The notes under the pieces: generated by a model | What the model was told of the DNA's origin: nothing | The model's input: only the letters and a program-made list of their open reading frames with translations | The model's database searches: none | In this document: piece by piece, positions 21,116-31,042 of the stretch | How positions within the stretch are numbered: the first letter of the stretch is position 1 | How the letters are laid out: the number at the start of each line of letters is the position of its first letter | Source of the DNA: Pyrenochaeta sp. MPI-SDFR-AT-0127 | Taxonomy: Eukaryota; Ascomycota; Dothideomycetes; Pleosporales; Cucurbitariaceae | DNA length: 64,000 nt | NCBI GenBank assembly: GCA_020747015.1 | Contig: JAGTJM010000003.1 | Span: forward strand, 62,001-126,000 | Reading direction: 5' to 3' | Position numbers and translations under genes: made by a program

Positions 21116-22585
21116 TATGAAGCTTGGGAAGCTTGAGTGGCTTGCGAGTAGAGATGGTCGCGTTGGAGGACTCGTGGAGGCTGCTGTGCGCTTTTCCGAA
21201 TATGCCACTAGTGCCAACAGCACATGTGGATCAAACGCTGGAGACTTGAAGGACAGCATTCATCAAAAGCTCATACAAAAGGTAACCTGAAACCAGTTTG
21301 CAGCCTCCCAGGATACTAAATACATAATGGGGTAGCTAAAAGCATACACGGGTTGTTCGTAGCCAAAACGTTTCCTCAAGGTCTTCACCTTGATGTGATG
21401 GCTGATCCCTGAGTTTTGACTTCATCTTACATCTCAACATCCACCCATCATCAGTGTCAATCATTGTAAAATTTGGTCTGCAGTATAACAGCTGACGCTG
21501 CCTAAGGACGTCCTACTGGTCTTCACGTAGCACGTACGCCCAGAAGCAAAGGCTGGACCATTGGATGATCGATATGTTTGGTAGCCTCTGTAATTTTTCG
21601 TTCTCTTGTACGAAGCTCAGCGAACGCATGTCGGGTAGAGATGTAGTCAGTAGATATAAACTTCGGTATAGAGTATGAAGTTCATCTAATGAAAGCAATG
21701 CTTTGGGTAGTGGTGAGTGAAAACAACAGCTCAACGCCCTGCACAATGGATGAAGATGAACCTGAAGCCTCCAATCTGGAGACCCTTGCGCATAGTTTGA
21801 GCAATCAGTATGTGTATAAGGTCGCATGCTGAAGGCATTCGCCCTTGTACTTGACTGCTCAGATATCTTCCCCAACGGCTCGTGGTCCGTGTCAACTTAT
21901 GCCTTGGCATGTGTGGGTCCGAACGGCACACCGCCCTAAAGCTCGGACCACTGCTGCAGAAAAGTTTCTTAGCGCTTCAATGCAGATAAAATCCCAACCT
22001 CGCCTTCAGGTGTTCCATTCACTGCTCATCACATCCACCAAAAACTCTTTGTCGCATTCTTCGTTCGAACAATATCAGTTCGAATATCACTTTGAGGGTT
22101 TTCTGAGGGCTTTTAGTGGGCTACTGAGGGCAATCACATTGAATACCAGAACATACAAGTCAGTGGGCATACTTTGAGCTTTTCCTTAACACACAATGCA
22201 GAGGGCACGTCAGTCGCTCATTTGGGCATGGCAAGATCAACCAGAGGGCTTTTCGCTACTATGAGGGTTTTTCTTCTGTCTTCTCGGCTCTTGTGGGAAC
22301 ACACTGCCTAAAAGACGGTTTTCTGTGGGCTCTTGTGGGCTTTCCGTGGGCTTGAGGGATTTCCGCCATGTGCGGTCTCGAGAGATACCAGTGGGCTTTT
22401 CGCAATTTGAGACATCCAGATGATGCAGGCTTTCGGCGCACACGATATCATATCAATGTCGGCGCAGGAGCGACGAGACTATTCTCGTCCTCCCTCCTCC
22501 TTTCCTTGTCATTACATCTGTTTTGGATCCATTAGCTTTTCGCCAAAATACTGATAAGTCCTAGATCTAGTACACCATAGTCATC
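21116..22585. promoter_or_regulatory. Divergent ALG6/NSR1 intergenic region with GGGCTTTT-like repeats
   Basis: It is 1.47 kb without a gene. Between about 22090 and 22410 the plus strand holds a cluster of short related words: GAGGGTTTTC, GAGGGCTTTT, GTGGGCTTTCC and GTGGGCTTTTCGC. GGGCTTTTCGC occurs both near 22247 and near 22393. The cluster lies 180-500 bases upstream of the NSR1 start, a position suited to promoter elements. I know no named fungal motif that matches. Confidence 0.45.
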
Positions 22586-24110
22586 ATGTCGAAGACCAAG
22601 ACCGCCGACAAGTCGTCCAAGAAGGACAAAAAGGCTGAGATTTCAAGCACCAAGACCGGCCGTGTCACGAAGCCTGCGCAGACACCAAAGTCAAAGAGCA
22701 AGGATATTGCCAAGTCAGTTGCTTCCAATGTCAAGGACAAAAAGAAGACGAAGAAGGCTCCTACCCCGAGCCTGAGTCCGAGTCCAGCGAGAGTGAGAAT
22801 GAGAGTGACGACGAATCTTCCGCTAGCAGCAGTGAAGAGGAAGTAATCGAGAAGAAGACTCCTGCCAAAGCTGCTGCTAAGGCCGACTCTGACTCCGACT
22901 CGTCGGACAGCAGCGAGGCTGACAGCGACTCTGATAGCAGCGAGGACGAGAAGCCTGTCGCCAAGGCCAAGGCCAACGGTAATGCCAAAGCCGCGGCCAA
23001 GGCCGAGTCTAGTGACTCTGAGAGCGACTCTGATAGCTCATCTGAGGATGAAAAGCCTGCCGTGAAGGCCGCCGTAGCTGAGGTATGTCATATATGCCAC
23101 CCTCTAGTGAGGATTTCGCTAACATTTACAGGCTTCCGATGAGTCCGACTCTGGCTCTGACGACTCTGACTCCGACTCGTCCGCGAGCGAGGCGGAGGCT
23201 CCTTCCAAGAAGCGCAAGGCTGAGGCCGCGACTGAGCCCGTTGTGAAGAAGACCAAGACTGATGCTCCTGCCGCTGCTGAGGGTATTAAGAACCTCTTTG
23301 TTGGTAACATGAGCTGGAACATCGATGAAGATTGGCTGCGTCGCGAGTTTGAAGGCTTCGGCGAGATTGTCGGTTGCCGTGTCATCACTGACCGTGAAAC
23401 TGGTCGTGCGAAGGGGTATGTCGATTACTTCTTACTGTACAAAACAGCTTACTGATTGTAATAGATTTGGCTACGTTGAGTTCGCCAATGCTGCCGATGC
23501 TGCTAAGGCTCAGGCCGAGATGCACGAGTACGAGCTTGATGGTCGCCAGTTGAACGTCGACTTCAGCACTCCCCGCCAGAAGCCCGACGCAGGCAAGACC
23601 AACGACCGTGCCAACCGCTATGGTGACAAGCGCAGCGCCCCCAGCAATACCTTGTTCCTCGGTAACTTGTCATTCGATTGCACTAACGACGGCATCCAAG
23701 AGATCTTCGCTGAGTATGGCAACATCACTCGTGTCTCTCTACCTACCGATCGCGACACTGGCTCACTCAAAGGCTTCGGATACGTTGACTTCGGTTCCCA
23801 AGAGGAGGCAACTGCTGCTCTTGAGGCTTTGAACGGCCAGGATATCGCGGGCCGCAGCATCCGCATTGATTATGCTGCTGCTCGTGAGGACAACGGTGGA
23901 GGTGGCCGCGGAGGTGGTTTCGGTGGTGGTCGCGGTGGTGGTCGCGGTGGCGGACGTGGCGGTTTTGGTGACCGTGGCGGACGTGGTGGAGGTCGTGGAG
24001 GAGGTCGCGGCTTTGGCGGTGGCCGTGGAGGTCGTGGCGGCGGTCGCGGTGGAAGCTTCAACCGCGGCGGCTTCGGCGACTTCGCGGGCTCTAAGAAGTC
24101 TTTTGACTAA
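22586..24110 (+). CDS. NSR1: Nucleolin-like nucleolar protein (Nsr1/Gar2 type), 2 RRMs plus RGG tail
   Basis: Nucleolar RNA-binding protein acting in pre-rRNA processing. In order: a lysine-rich N-terminus; a Ser/Asp/Glu-rich acidic region (ESESSESENESDDESS and more, typical CK2 targets); RRM1 (KNLFVGNMSWNIDEDWL ... GFGYVEF); RRM2 (NTLFLGNLSFDCTNDGI ... GFGYVDF); and a GGRGGGRGG tail from about 23888 (RGG box). Introns at 23083-23131 and 23416-23464 (49 bases each) are clear. The first exon is not clean: the frame starting at ATG 22586 shifts near 22765. Either one base is missing after TACCCC (restoring APTPEPESESS, 475 residues), or a 74-base intron (22714-22787, GTCAGT...CCAG) is removed (450 residues). 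Both give correct phase. The lysine-rich coding look of the segment favours the missing base. Confidence 0.88.
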
Positions 24111-24941
24111 ATCTTCTCCCAGGATCCTGCCTATCTGGCATTCGGTTCGTGTCTATGTCTTGATAAACTCGATGGGTAAGTATTGGGCCTATCGTATGGA
24201 AAATGCCCAGGAGTGATCATCAGATTCGGGTCTTGACTTTTGAAGATTCTACGACGAAGAAATCACCTCTTTCATTCTGGCGTATTACAGTTAAAAGTTG
24301 AACGATTCTACGTATTTCATCACGCGCTCCGTAAGAGGCCGGGTATTAGTTAGTTCATTTCACATAGTGTACAATGATCTCTCTGTTTTCTATATCTCTC
24401 CGTGTCACTTTTTCAAAAAGTAATATCTTTGACGTTGTAGCTTGCAAACACTCAATCACATGAGTGGCCTTCTACTAACATATGCTGCCCGAAGAAAACC
24501 GTCTATAATTCGTAGAGTTTAGTCCCTGCTCATGTCTATCACAGATCAGAGGACAAAACCCCAGTCGTTCAGATTGAAGACGGCAGGAGGAGTGGTGCGC
24601 AATATTAACGATGAGCCCAATCTGTGCATGGAGTAGGTCTCAGGCTCAGAGTGAGGCACATTATGAACTTGTAAATATGTTCTTCAATAGCACTCATCAC
24701 GCATAAAAGTCTGGTTGACCAGGTTACTCTAATCGGGAGCATGGGATGTGAATATTGCAGGTGCAACAATTCAAATGCTTTTGAGCTGTGCGTCGTTATC
24801 ATCATACTCAATGCTGACGACCTCTCAACCTCGGCTTGTCTGTATCTCCACCTCCATCTCCGGTTTCGAGAACGAAGCCAACCGGCAACTATGTAACACA
24901 AAAGAATAGAGCAAGGACGATAATTTGGTTCTCTTAATACC
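24111..24941. other. Intergenic: NSR1 3' region and hydroxyacyl-CoA lyase promoter
   Basis: Here are 831 bases between two plus-strand genes. A minus-strand open frame at 24605-25102 overlaps the next gene and shows nothing recognisable. No gene is seen. Confidence 0.5.
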
Positions 24942-26910
24942 ATGGCTTCCCAACCCCACGTGCCAGCAACCGGTGCGGAAATCATTGCGCAAACCCTCAA
25001 AGAGCTCAATGTGGCTGTCCTCTTCGGCATCGTTGGAGTACCCATATCAGATATTGCTGAAAAAGCCATCAATATTGGCATCCGCTTCATCGGTTTCCGC
25101 AATGAGCAGGCAGCCAGCTATGCAGCTACGGCATACGGATATTTAACTGGAAGGCCGGGTGTGTGTCTGGTGGTTGGTGGGCCTGGAGTCCTGCATGCGA
25201 TAGCTGGAGTACGTTTCGATTTAACGTTGAGATATGTTCTAAATCCTTTGTCTTCAGTTCAGTCGCGATTCCGGGAACACGTCAACGCTTGGCTTTGGAA
25301 GCGCTATGTTAACGCTGGTGTAGGTTGGCAATGCGAGCGAGAACAATTTCCCACTTCTTCTTCTGGGTGGCTCGGTTGAAACGCACATGGTCACAAAGGG
25401 CGCGTTTCAGGAACTCGATAATATCTCCCTCTTGACTCCGCATACCAAGCTCTCCATCAGACCGCCAAATGCAGAGTCACTACCTTCGATTATCGCCAAC
25501 GCATATCGATGCTCTTTCTATGGTCGTCCTGGGGTAGGGTTTGTTGACCTACCTGCAGATATAATCAATGATACATTGGAACCCGGGCTCGAGGAATATA
25601 TTCACCGGACACCTCATGTAGCAGATTCTCCAAAGGGAGGGAGCGATGACCAAAGGTTGCAAAAGATTGTGGGCTTGATCAAAGCAGCCAAAGCCCCGTT
25701 GGTAATTATTGGTAAAGGTGCCGCATATGCCCGCGCCGAAAATATTATTCGTGGCTTTATTGACAAGACCGATATCCCATTTCTTCCCTCGCCGATGGGG
25801 AAAGGTGTTGTGCCAGATTCACATCCTGCAAATGTCTCTTCTGCGCGAAGTGCGGCCTTGAAGATGGCGGACGTGGTATTAATTTTGGGAGCTAGATTGA
25901 ATTGGATTTTTCATTATGGGGAAGCACCGAAATGGCACCCTGATGTGCAGTTCATTCAGGTCGATATATCGCCAGAGGAGATGGGTCGAAACGCTGCAGA
26001 TGCTGAGCTTTCGCTCCTCGGAGACGTTAATGTCGTAGTTTCTCAGCTTTTACTTTGCCTCGGAAACTGGAAATATGAACCCACCAGTTCGGACTATGTC
26101 AAGATCCTACAAGTCGCAAAGCAAAAGAATGAGAAAATGTCCGGACTAGCAGCGAAGGATCCCTCATTTCCACTTACTTATGGCCGGGCTTTCGACGTTA
26201 TCAAAAGTGTCTTACACACTTTGTCCTCGCCTTCAGAAGGTGGAGTATGCTACATTGCCGAAGGCGCCAACACTATGGATATCAGCCGCTCAATCTTTCC
26301 TTTGGAGCATCCACGTCTCCGCCTTGATGCTGGTACATACGCAACTATGGGCATTGGCCTACCCTACGCCATCGCCGCCTGGGAAGCGTACAACAGTCCC
26401 AATGCACAAGCAGTCTCCGGCCCTGCAAGAAGAAAGAAGATCATAGCCATCGAGGGCGATTCTGCTTTTGGATTTAGCGGGTTGGAGGTAGAGACCATGG
26501 CACGTATGGGCATGGATATCTTGATTTTCGTCATCAACAACGGTGGTATATATTTCGGTGATTCAAACTCGGCTGATGACTGGAAGATGAAGCAAGACAA
26601 GACGAAGAAGAACGAGCCAGGGCTACGAAGCTGGGCGCTGGGCTGGGAAGTCAAGTATCAGAAGCTCGCCGAAGCATGTGGCGGCCTAGGTTTTCTTGTG
26701 CGCACGCCCGAGGAATTGGAGAAGGCCACTGTAGCGGGCTTCACTGCAACAGTGCCTGTGATCGTCAATATCATCATTCAAAGTGGAAAAGTAGAGAAAG
26801 CGGTGAGTGATCACAGTTTATGTTACATAACCGGGACACAATACTGATTTATGGAGACTTTTGGTTGGCAAGTGGCCCCGAAGACAGGATCTAAGCCAGC
26901 ACGCTTGTAG
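24942..26910 (+). CDS. Peroxisomal 2-hydroxyacyl-CoA lyase (TPP-dependent)
   Basis: Thiamine-diphosphate enzyme that cleaves 2-hydroxyacyl-CoA to formyl-CoA and a shortened aldehyde in peroxisomal alpha-oxidation; relatives include human HACL1, yeast Pxp1 and oxalyl-CoA decarboxylases. Exons are 24942-25208, 25324-26802 and 26857-26910; introns are 115 and 54 bases. The product is 599 residues. The catalytic glutamate of the TPP fold is Glu55 (FRNEQAASY). The cofactor loop is GDSAFGFSGLEVETMARMG ... INNGGIYFG, with GDS instead of GDG, as in HACL1. The last exon encodes only 18 residues ending KPARL, a plausible type-1 peroxisomal signal. If the last intron is kept, translation stops after ...ITGTQY and the signal is lost. 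Oxalyl-CoA decarboxylase is the alternative, but the hydroxyacyl-CoA lyase branch fits better. Confidence 0.88.
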
Positions 26911-28311
26911 AAACACGATGAACACGAATTCATATACTCCTGGAGGTCCGAAAAACCAATACGAAGAGGTGTTACTACTACTGCACTTGAGAGATATGTA
27001 TGTGCAATATCAAACGGGTATGTCTTAGGGTCACAATATCCCATCATATTAATCTCCATGTGGGGTCGCACAGGCATTGCGTACGATCGAGTAGTGATTG
27101 CATCATCATATCAGCCTTGTTAAACCAATCACTTCAGTTTCACCTCCGTACCTGACACCTCTTAAGTCTACGGATTGTTGTGATATGCCCCAGACATGGA
27201 CAAGATTCTAAAATTCACCAACAGTGCCCCTATACCCTATATGACCTGTGACAAGCCTAAAGTACCGGTGTTCATTTGTTGAACAAGCTTGACAACTAAA
27301 TCACGAGAAGTTTTCGGTCAGAGAATGGAGTAGGTGTGATAATTCTCCTTCGATTTCTGCCTATTTATAGTGATGATGGCCCGGTCGGAGCGATCATAAT
27401 GTGTATGGAAGAAACAGTAGATATCCATAGCAGAGTTGTGTCGGTTGGAAGAGATACAGTAGACTTTGGCATTTCTCAGGTTCCAGCACATCTCAGATGA
27501 GTTGCGTAAATTTCCTGCCCCACTTCCGGATGCAGTCATGTCAGAAGGCATGAACAAAGTACGGTTTTTAGTGGAAACAATGGACTAAATTATCAGATTT
27601 GCCCATGATTCAGAATTTAGGGAAGACAGGACAATACCGATGATTGTTCGCTCAATACTCATTAGCAGGGCTACCTATTGTAGGTGACAAATTATTTACT
27701 CTTAACATTATTAAAGAAGCATGGAAATTTGTGGCAATGAATACCACGTGTAACGGTCGGTGCAAGCGATACCGATAAAGATGAGACCAGTGATACAAAG
27801 CGCCGTTCTAATCTCCCAGGGCCGTCGTGTTAAGCATACGAACATGTCCTGGAAGCACTAGAAAGAGTTGTGCTGATCTGCACACCTACGAATCTGACGA
27901 GGCAATCTTTGTCTAACGTACGTAGTTGCGCGCTTAACCAAGTTGATACAAACAATCAGATACGAATCGGAATGTTACCTAACTTTAATTTAGTACGTTG
28001 ATCCTGAGCAAATTCTACAGACCGAAGGGGTTGTTCTGAAAAATTTCATACCAGGTATGTTTCGTCATGAGGGTTCAATGTTAATAGGAGGAACATGAGA
28101 AGATGTCGTCAGTAGAGCATGAAGATACTCTTATGTAATACTCGATACCGCCTGGTCTGGAGAGTAACCGTATCAGCCCTAGCTTGAGAGGAATATGATA
28201 GCCTCGTATTGACTCAGACTTGTTGTCAGTTCAGCCAAAATATTCACCTACCAGATCCTGTCGTATCCCAACCTCAGTCCAGTAAATTCAATCTGTTTAC
28301 TAGGACAGTAG
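26911..28311. other. Intergenic, AT-rich
   Basis: These 1.4 kb lie between two plus-strand genes. There is no open frame of note except 27318-27557 (minus), which lacks domain features. Nothing recognisable. Confidence 0.5.
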
Positions 28312-29367
28312 GTGGAAATGGAGGTTCATGAACACCTCGCCACGTCACCCATTCTTCAATATGCTCTGAAAGTGTCATTACCGTACAGTATCAACCTGGT
28401 ATACCGCACGCAACATCCCAATAGAACGGAAGATGCACATATCATTGCAACGTTCAGCCCATCAGACGTCGAAGCTCCGCAATGCTGGGCAGCAGCCTAC
28501 CTTGATCGCTCCATGCGCCCGGAAACAGAGCTTTGGCTCTTCGTTACTGGAGAACAACCAACTCACCACGGCTCATTGTCAACAACTTCGGAGCACGGCT
28601 TTTGTTCCACGTGTAGATTAGCGGTATTGTCATTGCTAGACTACATCTCTCACATCCCAACACCGCCCCTCCACCCTGACAACCTTCCCGCTCTCGCCCT
28701 GGCAAAGCAATTCGAGGCCGCGCATCTCTTCTCAGGCAAGGAGGGTAAAAACGTCATCTTACCAGGAGCATACATGCGGCACCTTCTTCTCCCCAAGGTG
28801 ATCACTTTTGGATGTTGTCACCACGCTGTCGTGCAGATATGTCGAGAAGCTGGTATTTTACGACTCGAACTTCCAGGCCCAGACGCAGAATTGAACAAGT
28901 TTCTGTTCAAAATCAATGATCTACCGCAGACTAGAGAGCTTCCAGAGGGATTGCGATGGGGCAAGATGCGTAAGCAGGACATTGATATCGTCAAGGCACG
29001 CACATCAATCCCGCGATCAGCGAGCACTTTGTTGTCATTGGAGAGTGTTGGGGTTTTTGAGGAGACAAAGGACATGGCCATCGCTTGGACATTTCTGGGG
29101 CTCGATGGATCACTCACTACGCTACATACAGAAGAGGGATATAGAGGGAAAGGTATAGCGAAGGCTGTCGCAGCGAGGGCTATCAAAGCGTCTGCATCTG
29201 GCTTTGCAGTAGACTTGGAGGGGAATGCATGGTCGCATGCAGATGTTTATGTAGGTAATGTGCAAAGCGAGAGTGTTTGTAATAGTTTGGGAGGCAAGGC
29301 AACGTGGAGGTGCTTCTGGATTAGAATAGACCTGGAGAGGGCAGGAATGCTCGCTAGACACCAATGA
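28312..29367 (+). CDS. GNAT-family N-acyltransferase (FR47/GLYAT-like)
   Basis: Probable acyl-CoA-dependent N-acyltransferase of 351 residues, intronless. The C-terminal third holds the GNAT core: a strand with MAIAWTFLGLDGSLTTL, then the acyl-CoA pyrophosphate-binding loop EEGYRGKGIAKAVAARAI (R/Q-x-x-G-x-G/A form), then DVYVGNVQSESVCNSLGG and a final aromatic strand WRCFWIRIDL. That last part resembles FR47 and glycine-N-acyltransferase proteins, in which a residue of the NVxS segment contacts the substrate. The N-terminal part (about 200 residues) matches no family I can name, though this two-part layout is common in fungal GLYAT-like proteins. ATG 28318 is an equally possible start, two codons downstream. 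Substrate unknown; no biosynthetic neighbours. Confidence 0.8.
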   Translation: MEMEVHEHLATSPILQYALKVSLPYSINLVYRTQHPNRTEDAHIIATFSPSDVEAPQCWAAAYLDRSMRPETELWLFVTGEQPTHHGSLSTTSEHGFCSTCRLAVLSLLDYISHIPTPPLHPDNLPALALAKQFEAAHLFSGKEGKNVILPGAYMRHLLLPKVITFGCCHHAVVQICREAGILRLELPGPDAELNKFLFKINDLPQTRELPEGLRWGKMRKQDIDIVKARTSIPRSASTLLSLESVGVFEETKDMAIAWTFLGLDGSLTTLHTEEGYRGKGIAKAVAARAIKASASGFAVDLEGNAWSHADVYVGNVQSESVCNSLGGKATWRCFWIRIDLERAGMLARHQ

Positions 29368-29791
29368 AGCAGCTACATCACGAACAGCAAATTATGTAGC
29401 ATATTACACCCATGGAAAGGTGCAAGGGGAGTTGATCGAAGAGAATATCTGTTTCAAGTCAGTATCATCTTCAACAGAGAATAGTACTGAGGAAATATAA
29501 TTATAGAGTGCTCATTAAAAAATTAGAGTGTTGTTGTTGTTTTGAATCTTCATCGAAGGATCTCAGGGTTAAAAAGAAAATAATCATAGCAAATAATAAA
29601 TAAAGGGCAAACTTACTTCAGATATGGTGGACACCGTTGCCAGGAGAAGTATCACAGGTACAGTAAGTTGTGTAGGCTGAGGTTTCATCTAATAGTATTG
29701 TCGTGGATGGTCCTAAAACATCAAGGCTTGTTTCCACGGGGCGTGGCCACACCGAGATCCTCCAAGAAGCGTTATCGCAACCACGAATACC
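29368..29791. other. Convergent intergenic region
   Basis: It contains the 3' flanks of the GNAT gene (plus) and RPP0 (minus). AT-rich; nothing else is seen. Confidence 0.5.
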
Positions 29792-30841
29792 TTAATCAAA
29801 GAGGCCGAAACCCATGTCGTCGTCCTCGGACTCTTCCTTCTCTTCTTCCTTCTCCGCTTCCTTGGCAGCGGGAGCGTCGCCTCCGCTGGCGGCGGCGCCG
29901 GCGGCAGGGCCAGCGGAAGCATACTTGTCTGGATTTGCGATGCGATCCTTGAGCTCAGTAATCTCCTCCCATTCGTAGTCAGTCTCGATGGCGACAGAGA
30001 GAACCTTCTTGTAGGAGTTGACGACGGAGTGCATGACGGAAGGCAAAGTGGGGAAGTTGGTAGCAAGAGAGATACTGGCAATAGTGTTGATGGCGGACGA
30101 GAAAGCCTTGAGCAACTGAGACTCCTCAATGTCCAAGACGGAAGCGTCGAAGGTCTGGCCGTTGTCGTAAATCTGATAGATACCCATACCATAAGTGAAG
30201 GGGGAGATGCCCAACAAGTTGAGAAGGGTAGCCTCGGAGGCACCAACTTTGTTGCCGGCCTCGATGAGCTTCAAGTCAGCAGTAATTTCGATGGTACCAC
30301 GAGCAATCTTGGTGGGGACACCGAGAGCCTGGAAGAAAGACGTCTTTCCGGGTTCCATACCACTGCCACAAGTCAATACTCGATCACATGTGTAAATGCG
30401 AAGGAAACTCTTACGTGTTACCAGCTGGGACGAACACATCGAGGGGAGCGAGGGCACCAGCACGGGCGGGGGCAGCGACACGGTTCGAGATGATCTTTTC
30501 GCGGATGTCCTTAAGGTCGGCATTGGTGAAGACAAAACCGACGTTGCCTGTGTTCTTGTTAGTGGTATTCGTCGAAAGTGGATATGGGGACATGTACCCT
30601 TCACGAAGGGGAGCAGGCGCTCATACTCAGGCGAGTCGTTAATTAGACCCTTCAACGCACGGCGGACCATGGTGTTCTTGCCCATGAGAACGACACCCTC
30701 GCCGCGGAGGGACTGTCGGATCTCGTGCATCTGCTGCGACGCGACATTGTCGACGGTGACGATGAAGATGCTCTTGTACTCCTTGAGAAGCGACTCGAGC
30801 TTGTCGAAGTAGACGGCCTTGGATTCTTTCTTGCCCCCCAT
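29792..30841 (-). CDS. RPP0: 60S acidic ribosomal protein P0 (uL10)
   Basis: Base protein of the ribosomal stalk; it binds 25S rRNA and carries P1/P2 dimers that recruit GTPase factors. Exons are 30841-30598, 30547-30415 and 30362-29792; the introns (50 and 52 bases) have good donors and keep frame. Product 315 residues, the usual size. The N-terminus has the L10 fold (MGGKKESKAVYFDKLESLL, RGEGVVLMGKNTMVRRAL, ISNRVAAPARAGALAPLDV). The C-terminus is an Ala-rich hinge followed by the conserved stalk tail EESEDDDMGFGLFD, which contacts elongation factors. It is divergent from TRM82, with only 201 bases between start codons. Confidence 0.97.
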   Translation of the reverse strand: MGGKKESKAVYFDKLESLLKEYKSIFIVTVDNVASQQMHEIRQSLRGEGVVLMGKNTMVRRALKGLINDSPEYERLLPFVKGTCPHIHFRRIPLTRTQATSVLSSPMPTLRTSAKRSSRTVSLPPPVLVPSLPSMCSSQLVTRKSFLRIYTCDRVLTCGSGMEPGKTSFFQALGVPTKIARGTIEITADLKLIEAGNKVGASEATLLNLLGISPFTYGMGIYQIYDNGQTFDASVLDIEESQLLKAFSSAINTIASISLATNFPTLPSVMHSVVNSYKKVLSVAIETDYEWEEITELKDRIANPDKYASAGPAAGAAASGGDAPAAKEAEKEEEKEESEDDDMGFGLFD

Positions 30842-31042
30842 TGTGTTCGTGGTGACGCAAAGGGATGTTTAAGGACTTAGACTTTTGTTGGTGTTGTTGA
30901 TGGATTGGGAGAGCTCGGCTGCGGGAGGTCAAAATTCGAAAAGTTGTGGGAGGCCCAAGCTCGGCTAATACGCTAGCCTAACTCGACCGACGCTTTTACA
31001 AAAATGTTACCGACTCTTGCCATGCTCTTCCTGTGTCTCACC
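30842..31042. promoter_or_regulatory. Compact divergent promoter RPP0/TRM82
   Basis: A 201-base space separates the two divergent start codons, so core promoters and leaders of a ribosomal protein gene and a tRNA-modification gene must overlap or adjoin. No named element could be assigned with confidence. Confidence 0.5.

Noticed and set aside
23870..24061. Pro/Arg repeat protein on the minus strand
   Set aside because: It is the complement of the RGG tail of NSR1; the repeats reflect the Gly/Arg codons only.
29713..30246. 177-codon minus-strand frame
   Set aside because: It is a shifted frame inside RPP0 exon 3.
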